Shown here in pieces: positions 32,632 to 41,041 of a stretch of DNA of 64,000 nt (the stretch's first letter is position 1; each line of letters starts with the position of its first letter). Origin of the DNA: Io17-Chloro-G2 sp034420695 (GTDB taxonomy: Bacteria; Chloroflexota; Dehalococcoidia; Lucifugimonadales; UBA3495); NCBI GenBank assembly GCA_034420695.1, contig DAOULB010000018.1, positions 62,001 through 126,000 on the forward strand, in the 5' to 3' direction. The translations under genes were made by a program, and so were the position numbers. The notes under the pieces were generated by a model. That model did no database searches, was not told the origin of the DNA, and saw nothing but the letters and a program-made list of their open reading frames with translations.

Positions 32632-33462
32632 ATGCCGAGTTACATCCATGAAGTCTTGAAGATACTCCTCACCAATGACGACGGCATCGAGGCACCGGGC
32701 CTATGGGCTGCAGCCAAGGCCCTGCGCCAAGTGGGCGAAGTGTACGTGTCGGCCCCGCACCAAGAAAGAAGCGGCGTGGGCTCGGCCCTGACCCTCCGGG
32801 CGCCCGTCAAAGTTTCCGATTACCCAGTGGACGGTCGTCTTCCGGACGAGGCCCACGAGGCCTTCCCGGTGACGGCCTTTTCGGTGGAAGGCACCCCCGC
32901 CGACAGTTGCATTATCGCGTTGGAAAAGTTGGTGGGGAAAGTCGACTTGGTGGTTTCGGGGATCAACGCCGGTTCCAACGTGGGGTGGGACGTGATAGTG
33001 TCCGGGACCGTCGGAGCGGCTCTGCAAGGCTATTTCCGGGGCTACCCGACCATTGCAATTTCGGTAGGCGGAGTCAGAAGTCCCTTGTTCGAAGCCCCGG
33101 CCAAGTTCCTGGGGTTGCTGGCCTCCCGGGTCAGGGATAGTGAAGACCGGCATGGCATGTTGTTGAACGTCAACGTTCCCAACGTGGCGGTGGAGCGGAT
33201 TGGCGGCGTGAAGGTCACCAGCCTGGGTGGACGCTCCTACGGGGAGTCGGTGCGGGAGGAGATTGGCGCGCCGGGGCAATACAAGATAGACCGGAACGTG
33301 CCAATTTCAGCGGACGCCGGCGAGGGGACCGACATCTGGGCCCTGAAAAACAACTTTGTCTCGGTTACGCCCCTGCGTGTCACCTTGGGGCACCAAGACC
33401 AGACCTCTTACGTCGAGTCGCTGGTTTCGGGGCTCCCCGCCTTAACGGCTACCCAAGTTTAA
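32632..33462 (+). CDS. surE: 5'/3'-nucleotidase SurE
   Basis: A 276-residue metal-dependent nucleoside monophosphatase. The N-terminal ILLTNDDG loop with two metal-binding Asp residues and the VSGINAGSNVGWDV loop are complete. The annotated ATG adds eight residues to the usual start; a TTG at 32656 (LKILLTNDDG) matches the family start better, though it lacks a clear ribosome site. On the same strand 51 bases after coxM; convergent with the nitrile hydratase operon. Confidence 0.93.
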   Translation: MPSYIHEVLKILLTNDDGIEAPGLWAAAKALRQVGEVYVSAPHQERSGVGSALTLRAPVKVSDYPVDGRLPDEAHEAFPVTAFSVEGTPADSCIIALEKLVGKVDLVVSGINAGSNVGWDVIVSGTVGAALQGYFRGYPTIAISVGGVRSPLFEAPAKFLGLLASRVRDSEDRHGMLLNVNVPNVAVERIGGVKVTSLGGRSYGESVREEIGAPGQYKIDRNVPISADAGEGTDIWALKNNFVSVTPLRVTLGHQDQTSYVESLVSGLPALTATQV

Positions 33463-33478
33463 GTACGCGCATCCCCCA

Positions 33479-34132
33479 CTAGCCAGAGCGGGCGGCCCCG
33501 GCGGGGGTCTTGGCCTGGGTCACGCCGATCATCGACTCCAAGGTCACCAGCTTGGCCAGTTCTTCTTCCGACATGCCCTCGGTGCCCTCGGGACGCTTGG
33601 GCAGCACCAAGTAGCGCATATCGGCGCTGCTGTCCATTACCCGCACCTCCACCGACTCGTCCAACTCGGTGTCGAACTCCCGCAGCACTCCCCTGGGGTC
33701 CACGACCACCCTGGAACGATAGGCCAAGCCTTTGTACCAGCCGGGAGGACGGCCGATTACGGCCCGGGGGAAGCAGGAGCAGAGGGTGCAAACGCCAATG
33801 TGGTGGACTTGGTCGGTGTTTTCCAGCACCCTCAGCCGGGGAGCGGTCTCAGGGAGGGGCAAGCCCAGCTCGGCAATCGCCGATTCGGGGTCGGCCAGCA
33901 GGCGCTTCTTGTATTCCGGGTCAACCCAGGCCCGCGCCACTATCCGGGCGCCGTCCTCGGGAGAGCGGCCGTCAATCTGGTCAGCCATCCGCAGGATGTC
34001 GTCTAGGCTACAGACGCCCTTCTCTATCAGCAGGGCTTGGATGGCCTCGGCGCGGCGGGCGTAATAACCGGCATGGTCACCATGGTTATGGCCGTGGTTG
34101 TGGCCCCCGTCGTGGCCGTTGTCGCTGCTCAT
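33479..34132 (-). CDS. nthA: Cobalt-type nitrile hydratase alpha subunit
   Basis: A 217-residue metal-binding catalytic subunit that hydrates nitriles to amides. The metal site reads CTLCSC (115-120); Thr in the second position marks the cobalt class, where iron enzymes have Ser. The supporting RSRVVVDPRGVLREF and DSSADMRYLVLP segments are also present. Residues 7-20 are His-rich (seven His), an unusual N-terminus that could bind metal. Last of a three-gene operon in which the beta subunit is split in two. Thiocyanate hydrolase shares this fold and motif, so nitrile, thiocyanate or another nitrile-bearing substrate is possible. Confidence 0.92.
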   Translation of the reverse strand: MSSDNGHDGGHNHGHNHGDHAGYYARRAEAIQALLIEKGVCSLDDILRMADQIDGRSPEDGARIVARAWVDPEYKKRLLADPESAIAELGLPLPETAPRLRVLENTDQVHHIGVCTLCSCFPRAVIGRPPGWYKGLAYRSRVVVDPRGVLREFDTELDESVEVRVMDSSADMRYLVLPKRPEGTEGMSEEELAKLVTLESMIGVTQAKTPAGAARSG

Positions 34133-34141
34133 GGTCGCCTC

Positions 34142-34456
34142 CTAGTCCGCCGGGTCCAGCCAGTGCTGGTAAATGTCGATTAGCAACTTGTCGGCGCCGG
34201 AACCGTGGTAGTCTTCCCAAAGGTCCTTCTGGGCGAACTCCACGCGGTAGAGGGGTTGCCTGGGCTCTCCGGTGCCCCCGTAGGCCAAAGATTCCGGATT
34301 GCGGAAGGCCCCCCAGAGGGCATCAATCCTTCCGGTCTTGCCTTGGACGTACATGGGCGTGCGGTAGTGGGTGGGTGGGTTGTCCACCCGCACCAAAACC
34401 CGGTCGCCGGGGTGGTAGCGTGGCTCCACCGAGTCTAATGAGTCTCCGGAGGCCAC
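34142..34456 (-). CDS. nthB: Nitrile hydratase beta subunit, C-terminal part (separate gene)
   Basis: A 104-residue SH3-like domain equal to the C-terminal half of canonical nitrile hydratase beta: RYHPGDRVLVR, THYRTPMYVQGKTGRI and LYRVEFAQKDLWEDY. Its stop lies nine bases before the alpha gene, and its start two bases after the preceding gene, so all three are coupled. A free-standing form is known in three-subunit relatives such as thiocyanate hydrolase and toyocamycin nitrile hydratase. Confidence 0.88.
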   Translation of the reverse strand: MASGDSLDSVEPRYHPGDRVLVRVDNPPTHYRTPMYVQGKTGRIDALWGAFRNPESLAYGGTGEPRQPLYRVEFAQKDLWEDYHGSGADKLLIDIYQHWLDPAD

Positions 34457-34458
34457 GG

Positions 34459-34767
34459 CTACCGGGCCTCCATGTCAGCTTCAAGCTCCGCCATCTTGTC
34501 GTCTATCTCGCGGCTGGTCAGGACGCCTTGCTCCACCAGCAGGGACTCCATGGCGGCGGTCCACTTCTCGTAGTAGCTCAGGGTCTCGTACTGGTCCTGG
34601 GTAAGGCTCTCGATGGCCCGGCGGAGCTGATCGGTGTTCTTCAGCCCCTTCTCCCCCAGGATGCTGTTGAGGGAGTCCACCCGGCGCTCCCACTCCTCCA
34701 TCTGGTGTTCGCTGCGGTCGATGGGGTCGTCATTGGGCCACCCGCCCCGGTCGTGCACTTTAGGCAT
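34459..34767 (-). CDS. Nitrile hydratase beta subunit, N-terminal part (separate gene)
   Basis: A 102-residue helical protein matching the N-terminal half of nitrile hydratase beta: HDRGGWPNDDPIDRSEHQ, then WERRVDSLNSIL, then YYEKWTAAMESLLVEQGVLTS-type helix. I chose the ATG at 34767 with a GAGAGG site; the frame is open 21 codons upstream but that part is unlike the family and lies inside the promoter spacer region. First gene of the operon, behind a clear promoter. No separate activator gene follows, although the helical part itself resembles activators. Confidence 0.82.
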   Translation of the reverse strand: MPKVHDRGGWPNDDPIDRSEHQMEEWERRVDSLNSILGEKGLKNTDQLRRAIESLTQDQYETLSYYEKWTAAMESLLVEQGVLTSREIDDKMAELEADMEAR

Positions 34768-34801
34768 GTTGCTTCGACCTCTCCGTCTTGGTGCTGGCCC
34801 C

Positions 34802-34830
34802 ATGTTACCGGCGGGGAAATTCCTTGGCAA
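34802..34830 (-). promoter_or_regulatory. Promoter of the nitrile hydratase operon
   Basis: Minus-strand TTGCCA (34830-34825), 17-base spacer, TAACAT (34807-34802). Start predicted near 34795, about 28 bases before the first ATG. Confidence 0.55.
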
Positions 34831-34847
34831 GGACAGCGGTGTGAGAG

Positions 34848-35678
34848 CTAAGGAGAGTCGCTATTGTGGGCGGCAGTCCACATCTTGGCCACGTCCACAG
34901 CCCGCATGAACTCGACGTTGGGGAAGCTGCGGATGTAGTCGATGAGCCGTTCCAGCATCAGCAGCCGGCCGGGACGGCCGATGTACTGGGGGTGCATAGT
35001 CAAGACGAAGGACCGCCCGTACCGGTAGAGGCCCTGAAACTCCGCGGACCAGTTCTCGTAGACTTCCAAGGGGCTGCGCATGGGCCCCAACCGGCCTGCC
35101 GCCGGGGCGTAAACGAAATTCGGGGCGTCGTCCAGCAGCCAGTGGATGGGTATTTCTACGATAGGACGGTCCAGCCCTTCACCTACCAAGTAGGGTGCGT
35201 CGTCGCCCATCATGCTGCTGTCGTAGATGAAGCCCCGGGACGCCAGCAGTTCGAGGGAATGACGGCTCAACTCCCAACTGGGTGACCGGTAGCCCACCGG
35301 GGCTTGGCCGGTGATTCCGGCAAGAATCGAAGAGCCCTGCTCCAAGACCTCTATTTCCATCTCCCGGGACAACGTGGCGGGCGGTTCGTGCATGTAGCCG
35401 TGGTGCCCGACTTCGTGCCCACGCCGGTGGACGTCTTCCACCATGCGGGGGTGGGTCTCGGCAATGTATCCAGGAATGTAGAAACTGGCCTTGATATCTT
35501 GGGCGTCCAGCAGGTCCAGGATGCGGGGCATGGCCACGCTGGGGCCGTATTCAGCCATGGACATGAGGCTGGGCAGGTCCTTGAAGTCAGGGTTGCGGTT
35601 CAGCCAGGAGGAGACGCCGTCCACGTCGAACCCCAGCATGACCACGCATTGGGTGTCGCCGGGCCAGATGCCTGACAT
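34848..35678 (-). CDS. Polysaccharide deacetylase family protein
   Basis: A 276-residue NodB-fold metal-dependent deacetylase. Motif 1 reads GFDVDG with the catalytic Asp, motif 2 HEVGHHGYMHEPP has the His pair for the metal, and YRSPSWELS is motif 3. The layout resembles the PgdA-like group from Helicobacter and many bacteria, which often acts on small substrates rather than polymers. I chose the ATG at 35678 behind GGGAGA; the frame is open 127 codons upstream but that part is Pro/Arg-rich and overlaps serS. No signal peptide, so cytoplasmic. Confidence 0.88.
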   Translation of the reverse strand: MSGIWPGDTQCVVMLGFDVDGVSSWLNRNPDFKDLPSLMSMAEYGPSVAMPRILDLLDAQDIKASFYIPGYIAETHPRMVEDVHRRGHEVGHHGYMHEPPATLSREMEIEVLEQGSSILAGITGQAPVGYRSPSWELSRHSLELLASRGFIYDSSMMGDDAPYLVGEGLDRPIVEIPIHWLLDDAPNFVYAPAAGRLGPMRSPLEVYENWSAEFQGLYRYGRSFVLTMHPQYIGRPGRLLMLERLIDYIRSFPNVEFMRAVDVAKMWTAAHNSDSP

Positions 35679-35809
35679 AGCCGTTCTCCCGCTCTTTGAG
35701 TTACCTGAAAGGGGATTGGCCTCCACCGCCTGGCCTGGTCCTGTTACCCCGGCGGGGCCCAGTGGAGACGCAGGTGAGCTCCAGCGTCCTCCGCCGCCTC
35801 TGCGTGCGG

Positions 35810-37087
35810 TCAGGCGGCTGGAATGTTGTCGAAGCCGGTGTAGGGACGGAGGGCTTGGGGTATAGTGACCGAGCCGTCGGCTTGCTGGTAGTTTTCCAGT
35901 ATGGCGATAATCACCCGGGGCAAGGCCAGGCCAGAGCCGTTCAGGGTGTGCAGCAACTGGGGCCGGGCGCCAACCGAGGGGCGGTACCGCAGGTTGGAGC
36001 GGCGGGCTTGGAAGTCGGTACAGTTGGAACAGGAACTTACTTCCAGCCACTCTTCGCAACCGGCGGACCAGACTTCGATGTCGTAGGTCTTGGCCGAGGC
36101 GAACCCCATGTCACCGGTGCATAGCTGCAACACCCGGTAGGGCAGTTCCAGCCGGCGGCAGATGTCCTCCGCGTCGGCCACCAGCCTTTCCAGCTCTTCT
36201 TCCGAGGTTTCCGGGGTCACCAGCTTGTACATTTCCACCTTGTTGAACTGGTGCACCCGCTTGATGCCCCGGGTGTCGCGGCCCGCCGCGGCCTTTTCCC
36301 GGCGGAAGCAGGGGGTCTGGGCCACGTAGTTCAGGGGCAGGACGCCCGGGGCGATTATGTCGTCCCGGTGCAGGTTGGTGATGGGCACCTCGGCGGTGGG
36401 AACCAGCCACAGGTCGTCCTCTTCGTCGTGGTACAGGTTGTCGACGAACTTGGGCAGGTTACCCGAGCCTTCCATTGTTTCCTGTTTTACCACCGCCGGG
36501 ACCATGACCTCTGTGTAGTCGTGCTCTGCAGTGTGGAGGTCCAGCATCCAAGAGATGAGAGCCCGTTCCAGCTTGGCCCCGGCCCCGAACATGGTATAGA
36601 AGCGGCTGCCGGACAGCTTAACCCCTTTGGCGAAGTCGATGAGGCCCAGCTTTTCTCCCAGTTCCCAGTGAGGAAGGGGGGTGAAGTCGAACCGCCGGTG
36701 ATCCCCCCACTCCCGGACCACATTATTCTGGGATTCGTCCAAGCCCTTGGGGACATCGGGAAGCGGAATGTTGGGCAGGCCCAGCAGGAAGTCTCTCAAC
36801 TGCTGGTCCAAGTCTTTGACCTGCTGCTCCAAGGCGGCGATTTCCTCTCCCACCTGGCGCATTTCGGCCACGGTTTCTGCCGGGGGGTCTTCGTTCCGGG
36901 AACGGGCTTGGCCCACTTCGCGGCTGACCCGGTTACGCTGGGCCCGGAGTTCGTCGCCTTGGGCCACCGCCTGTCGCCGGAGGGCGTCAAGGTTGAGGAG
37001 TTCGTCCAAGGGGTCATCCTCCCCGCGGGACTCCAGGGCCTGTTTTACCAAACCGGGGTCGCGGCGTATCAGTTCGATGGAAAGCAT
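35810..37087 (-). CDS. serS: Seryl-tRNA synthetase
   Basis: A 425-residue class II synthetase. An N-terminal coiled-coil arm (about 30-105) that grips the long variable arm of tRNA-Ser is followed by the catalytic domain with motif 2 (FRREKAAAGRDTRG) and motif 3 (GSGLALPRVIIAILENYQ). The start follows the lysS stop by two bases, so they are coupled. Normal length. Confidence 0.97.
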   Translation of the reverse strand: MLSIELIRRDPGLVKQALESRGEDDPLDELLNLDALRRQAVAQGDELRAQRNRVSREVGQARSRNEDPPAETVAEMRQVGEEIAALEQQVKDLDQQLRDFLLGLPNIPLPDVPKGLDESQNNVVREWGDHRRFDFTPLPHWELGEKLGLIDFAKGVKLSGSRFYTMFGAGAKLERALISWMLDLHTAEHDYTEVMVPAVVKQETMEGSGNLPKFVDNLYHDEEDDLWLVPTAEVPITNLHRDDIIAPGVLPLNYVAQTPCFRREKAAAGRDTRGIKRVHQFNKVEMYKLVTPETSEEELERLVADAEDICRRLELPYRVLQLCTGDMGFASAKTYDIEVWSAGCEEWLEVSSCSNCTDFQARRSNLRYRPSVGARPQLLHTLNGSGLALPRVIIAILENYQQADGSVTIPQALRPYTGFDNIPAA

Positions 37088-37089
37088 GG

Positions 37090-38619
37090 CTACTCTCCGG
37101 GCTCCGCGCCCGCCGGGGCACCGGTCCGCGCCGCGTCCACCCGCCGCATCTGGGGGAACAGCACCACGTCGCGGATGGAGGGCTGGCTGGTGAGGAGCAT
37201 TACCAGCCGGTCGATGCCCATACCCAGGCCGCCGGTGGGGGGCATGCCGTATTCCATGGCCAGCAGGAAGTCTTCGTCCCGGCGGTCCACCTCTTCGTCC
37301 TGGTAGCGGCGCCGGACTTCCTCTTGGTCGTCGAACCGGGCCCGCTGCACTTGGGGGTCGTTGAGCTCGGTGTAGGAATTGGCAATCTCCATGCCGGCGG
37401 CGAAGGCCTCGAAACGCTCCACGTATCCCGGCGCGCCGGGCTTGGCCTTGGCAAGGGGAGACATTATCTCGGGGTAGTCCAGCAGGAAGGTGGGTTGCAC
37501 CAGCTTGGGCTCCACGAAAGTGGATATCAGCTTGTCAATCAAGCGTCCCCGGCCTTCTTGGCGGGACACTTCCACGCCCGCTTCGGCGGCGCGGCGGGCC
37601 AAGGCATCGTCGTCCGGGAAGGTGTCCATGTCGATGCCGCTGTGCCGGAGGAGGGCCTCCCGCAGGGGCAGCCGGTCCCAAGGCGGGGCGAAGTCGATTT
37701 CATGCCCATCGTAGGGAATTACCATCGAGCCCCGGACCTCTTGGGCTACCGAGGACACCAACTCTTCAACCATGTTCATGACGTCGTTGTAATCGGCGTA
37801 AGCCTCGTAGCTTTCCAGCAGGGTGAATTCGGGATTGTGGTCCTGGTCCACGCCCTCGTTGCGGAAGACCCGGCCCAATTCATACACCTTGTCGAACCCC
37901 CCGATGATCAACCGCTTGAGGTACAGTTCGGTGGCGATGCGCAGGTAGAGTTGCTGGTCCAAGGCGTTGTGGTGGGTGATGAAAGGCCGGGCGTTGGCCC
38001 CGGCGGCTACCGGCACCAGCACCGGGGTGTCCACCTCCAGGAAGCCCTGGGAGTCGAGAAAATTGCGTATGGCGGTGACAATCCGGCTGCGCTGGACGAA
38101 CACCGGCAGGACTTCCGGATTGGCAATCAGGTCCAAGTACCTCTGGCGGTAGCGGGTCTCCACGTCCCGCAGCCCGTGGTACTTTTCCGGCAGGGGATGC
38201 AGCCCCTTGCAGGTCACCTCCAGCTTGCGTGCTTCGATGGTGACCTGGCCGGTGCGGGTGCGGAGCATCGGGCCGGTTACGCCCAAGTGGTCTCCCACGT
38301 CCAAGTCTCGGACTAGTCCATAGGCCTCCCCCAGCACATTCTCCCGCAGCAGGGCCTGGACCACGCCGGAGCCGTCCTGCAGGTCGATGAAGGACGCCCG
38401 GCCCATACCCCGGATCGACATTATCCGGCCGGCCAGGGACAACTCGGCAAGGGGGGTGTCCGGAGAGCCGTCGTTTTCCCAAGCCTCGAATAGCGCAATG
38501 GCCCCGGCGGCGTCGCAACTGCGGTGAAAACGGGGCGGGTAGGGGTCGATTCCGTTTTGGCGGAGCCGGTCCAGCTTGGTAAGACGGCTGGCCAGCAGGC
38601 CTTCTTCTCGGTCGGGCAT
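37090..38619 (-). CDS. lysS: Lysyl-tRNA synthetase, class II
   Basis: A 509-residue class II synthetase with an N-terminal OB-fold anticodon-binding domain (about 60-150) and a catalytic domain containing motif 2 (FRNEGVDQDHNPEFT) and motif 3 (GLGMGIDRLVMLLT). It lies 102 bases after greA and is coupled to serS, forming a translation-related unit. Confidence 0.97.
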   Translation of the reverse strand: MPDREEGLLASRLTKLDRLRQNGIDPYPPRFHRSCDAAGAIALFEAWENDGSPDTPLAELSLAGRIMSIRGMGRASFIDLQDGSGVVQALLRENVLGEAYGLVRDLDVGDHLGVTGPMLRTRTGQVTIEARKLEVTCKGLHPLPEKYHGLRDVETRYRQRYLDLIANPEVLPVFVQRSRIVTAIRNFLDSQGFLEVDTPVLVPVAAGANARPFITHHNALDQQLYLRIATELYLKRLIIGGFDKVYELGRVFRNEGVDQDHNPEFTLLESYEAYADYNDVMNMVEELVSSVAQEVRGSMVIPYDGHEIDFAPPWDRLPLREALLRHSGIDMDTFPDDDALARRAAEAGVEVSRQEGRGRLIDKLISTFVEPKLVQPTFLLDYPEIMSPLAKAKPGAPGYVERFEAFAAGMEIANSYTELNDPQVQRARFDDQEEVRRRYQDEEVDRRDEDFLLAMEYGMPPTGGLGMGIDRLVMLLTSQPSIRDVVLFPQMRRVDAARTGAPAGAEPGE

Positions 38620-38721
38620 GTTATAGCGGTCGGGGCAAAAGAAGCATTTCGCAGGAATGGCCGGGAGGAGTTTCAGGAGGCCGGTCGCAGCCCAAGGGAA
38701 CGAGGCGAGCCGTTCCTGGCG

Positions 38722-39189
38722 TTACTGTATGGAAACGATTTCCAGCTTTATTTTCCCCGAAGGCGCGTTGACCTCCGTCACTTCCCCTACCTTCTTCCCC
38801 AATAGGCTCTTGCCGATGGGGGAAGCGTTGGAGATTTTACCTTGCGCGGGGTCGGCCTCGGCGCTGCCGGTGATAGTGTACTGGGTGGTCTTGGCGTCCT
38901 GGTTCTTGACGGTTACGGTGGCGCCCACCTCAACCGTGTCCCGCTCCCCCTTGGCGTCGTCGATGATGATGGCGTTGTTTATCATGTTTTCCAGGGTGAG
39001 GATACGGCCTTCGGTGAAGGCCAGTTCATTCTTGGCCTCCTCGTACTCGGCGTTGCTGACGGTGCCGCCCCGTTCCCGCGACTGCTGGATGCGTTCGGCA
39101 ACCTCGTGGCGGCCAACGGTCCGCAACTGCTCCAGTTCGGCCTTGAGTTTTTCCAGCCCCTCTTTCGACAGGTAGTTGGGCTGAACCAT
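38722..39189 (-). CDS. greA: Transcription elongation factor GreA
   Basis: A 155-residue factor that stimulates RNA polymerase to cleave backtracked transcripts. The N-terminal coiled coil carries the tip acidic residues in NAEYEEAKNELAFTEGRI, and the C-terminal domain ends with PIGKSLLGKKVGEVTEVNAP. The ATG at 39189 follows GGAGGATGG; the frame opens further upstream without family similarity. A promoter and a hairpin are seen in the leader. Confidence 0.96.
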   Translation of the reverse strand: MVQPNYLSKEGLEKLKAELEQLRTVGRHEVAERIQQSRERGGTVSNAEYEEAKNELAFTEGRILTLENMINNAIIIDDAKGERDTVEVGATVTVKNQDAKTTQYTITGSAEADPAQGKISNASPIGKSLLGKKVGEVTEVNAPSGKIKLEIVSIQ

Positions 39190-39250
39190 GGCACCATCCT
39201 CCGGGAATATGGCGGAACAGGGAGTGCCTTGGGAAACAACAATGAGAAAC

Positions 39251-39265
39251 GGCGGCTTAGCCGCC
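39251..39265 (-). promoter_or_regulatory. GC hairpin in the greA leader
   Basis: GGCGGC, loop TAA or CTT depending on strand, GCCGCC, followed on the minus strand by GTTTCTCATTG. It lies about ten bases after the predicted transcription start and 60 bases before the greA ATG. Attenuator-like; the T-run is short. Confidence 0.4.
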
Positions 39266-39280
39266 ATCTCTCCGGGGCTG

Positions 39281-39310
39281 ATTTTAGTCCCAAGCCTGCA
39301 GGGTTGTAAA
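39281..39310 (-). promoter_or_regulatory. Promoter of greA
   Basis: Minus-strand TTTACA (39310-39305), 18-base spacer, TAAAAT (39286-39281); five of six consensus bases in each box. Confidence 0.55.
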
Positions 39311-39334
39311 GGGCGGCTTAACTATATGCCGCAC

Positions 39335-40105
39335 CTAGTCCAGAGTGACGGGGTAGATGACCTGCACTACCTTGCCGTCGCGGAGGGCGTCGAAGTAGGG
39401 CTGAGGACGGGAACCACCATGGAGCCAGCGCCGGGTGAAGTAGGCGCACAGGTTGGCCAGTTGGGTGCCGGCCGCAGGTTCCGGCCCGGCATAGCAGACG
39501 TTGTCCAGAAGGGCCGTGGCGTCTATGCCGTCGGGTGAACGCAGAAACTCGGACATGAAACCGGGTTTCAACGATTCGGAAGCCGTGGCTACAACCATGG
39601 CGTAGTCGGCAATGGGCCATTCCCTTTCCATCAACTGGCTGCCGTCCATTTTCGACATGTTCAATTCGTCGACGAACATGTTCAATGCGAGGAGGAAGCG
39701 GCTGATGACCGGTTCGGCAGGCGTCTGCCACACGGCGTTGGGATTGCCTCCGTCGGCGCGCACCTCGGCGAATTTGCTCTTGTCAACGTAGGAGACGATG
39801 AGCGGGGTTTCCCGCCGGATGAGGATGTTCAGGCAATCCTGGATAATCCGGGCCCGGGCATCGGGGGCCCAAGACCGGAAGAAGCCCCTCCCTTGGAACA
39901 GGTCCGCCGGGCTGATGCTTGGGGGAGCGCCGGGCTCGCCTGGGGGATGGCCGAAGTGCCGGCGGAACAGGGCGTTGAATTCTCCATTGACCGAGAGGGC
40001 TTGGGTCTCGTGGACCAACAGCCCGGCGTGAACGTGGTGAGGCTGGTTGGTGTCGCCGGTGCTGGTCCCGGTGTTGCCGGACTCGCCAAGATATACCAAG
40101 TACAA
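39335..40105 (-). CDS. DUF3800 family protein
   Basis: A 256-residue soluble protein. The N-terminal strand YLVYLGESGNTG and the later IVSYVDKSKF, MFVDELN and GMVVATASES-like segments fit the DUF3800 family, which usually opens with Y-DESG; here Gly replaces the first Asp, a position thought to be in the active site of an RNase H-like fold. It starts at TTG 40105, seven bases after GGAGG. The family is common in phage- and defence-related loci, but this gene stands alone between greA and rplY. Function unknown. Confidence 0.75.
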   Translation of the reverse strand: MYLVYLGESGNTGTSTGDTNQPHHVHAGLLVHETQALSVNGEFNALFRRHFGHPPGEPGAPPSISPADLFQGRGFFRSWAPDARARIIQDCLNILIRRETPLIVSYVDKSKFAEVRADGGNPNAVWQTPAEPVISRFLLALNMFVDELNMSKMDGSQLMEREWPIADYAMVVATASESLKPGFMSEFLRSPDGIDATALLDNVCYAGPEPAAGTQLANLCAYFTRRWLHGGSRPQPYFDALRDGKVVQVIYPVTLD

Positions 40106-40150
40106 TGCACAGCCTCCGTTGCGTCAGGAAGAGGGGCGATAATCCAGCGG

Positions 40151-40199
40151 TAACCGGGAACCAGTAACCGGGAACCAGTAACCAGTAACCGGGAATGGG
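40151..40199. repeat. Seven tandem 7-base units
   Basis: Consecutive heptamers TAACCGG, GAACCAG, TAACCGG, GAACCAG, TAACCAG, TAACCGG and GAATGGG, in effect a 14-base unit repeated two and a half times. It lies between the DUF3800 start and the rplY stop. Confidence 0.85.
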
Positions 40200-40841
40200 T
40201 TATTCCGCGGGCTCTTCCTCTGACGTTCCCGGCTCTTCGGCCTCCGGGGTCTCCGCTGGCGCCTCTTCCACCTCGGCCCTGGCCACCTCTATGCGCAGTA
40301 TCAACTCTTCGCCATCGGTGAGCCTGGTCACGCCTTCGGCCAGGGGCAGGTCTGCAGCCCGAACCACGCTTTCCGGTTCGGTCAGGGTCCTCAGGTCTAC
40401 CTCTATCTCGCCGGGCATTTCCAGTGGCAGGGCCTGTACGTCCAAGAAACGCAACTGCTGGACGACGGTGCCCCCGGCAAGCTGGGCCCCCGGCGAGTCG
40501 CCGGTTAGGACAATGGGCACTTGGGCTGACACCGGGCGGGAGCTATCTGCTACCAACAGGTCGACGTGCGTTAGGTCGTCCCTCTTCGGGTTCCATTGGA
40601 TTTCCCTGGCAAAAGCCAGCAGGGTTCCCTGCTCGCCTTTGACGGTGATGCTGATGGGGGTGTTGCCCCCCGCTGCTGACAGGACTTGTACGATACGCTG
40701 GGTCTGGCATTGCATGGCCCGGGAATCGAAGCCGGGACCGTACAGGTGTACGGGAATGATTCCGTCGCGACGCAGCTTTCTTACTTTTTTGCCGGTTAGT
40801 TGCCTGGGTTCCAGCTCCAAGTCGATGGCTCCGGTGGTCAT
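40200..40841 (-). CDS. rplY: 50S ribosomal protein L25/general stress protein Ctc
   Basis: A 213-residue long-form L25 that binds 5S rRNA. The N-terminal RNA-binding domain (about 1-95; ELEPRQLTGKKVRKLRRDG and PVHLYG) is followed by the TL5-type C-terminal beta domain and a Glu/Pro/Ala-rich acidic tail. The ATG at 40841 lies about 90 bases after a probable promoter. Confidence 0.95.
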   Translation of the reverse strand: MTTGAIDLELEPRQLTGKKVRKLRRDGIIPVHLYGPGFDSRAMQCQTQRIVQVLSAAGGNTPISITVKGEQGTLLAFAREIQWNPKRDDLTHVDLLVADSSRPVSAQVPIVLTGDSPGAQLAGGTVVQQLRFLDVQALPLEMPGEIEVDLRTLTEPESVVRAADLPLAEGVTRLTDGEELILRIEVARAEVEEAPAETPEAEEPGTSEEEPAE

Positions 40842-40937
40842 GGCAAGGGATACTCCTGTTTGCTGAGGGTCCGGTGGCTCCCTTGGCGGGCTGTTCCTGG
40901 TAGAACTGTCTGCCTGCCCAGCCTAGAGCGCCGGACA

Positions 40938-40969
40938 ATGATAGCACCCTGGCTGCGCGATTAAAACAA
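40938..40969 (-). promoter_or_regulatory. Possible rplY promoter with extended -10
   Basis: Minus-strand TGC-TATCAT (40946-40938) is an extended -10 box; TTGTTT (40969-40964) lies 20 bases before the -10, longer than ideal. Confidence 0.35.
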
Positions 40970-41041
40970 CCGGGGTAGGACCGCGGGCGCGTTACTTGGG
41001 CTAAACGGAGGCTGTGACGGCAGTGGAAGATGGGGAGGCTT

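Noticed and set aside
32703..33140. Overlapping plus-strand ORF inside surE
   Set aside because: Arg/Gly/Pro-rich out-of-frame translation of a GC-rich gene.
35679..36059. N-terminal extension of the polysaccharide deacetylase
   Set aside because: It is antisense-like, rich in Pro and Arg, overlaps the end of serS, and a good ribosome site precedes the inner ATG.
40151..40199. Possible CRISPR-like array
   Set aside because: The units are 7 bases with no spacers and no cas genes are present.
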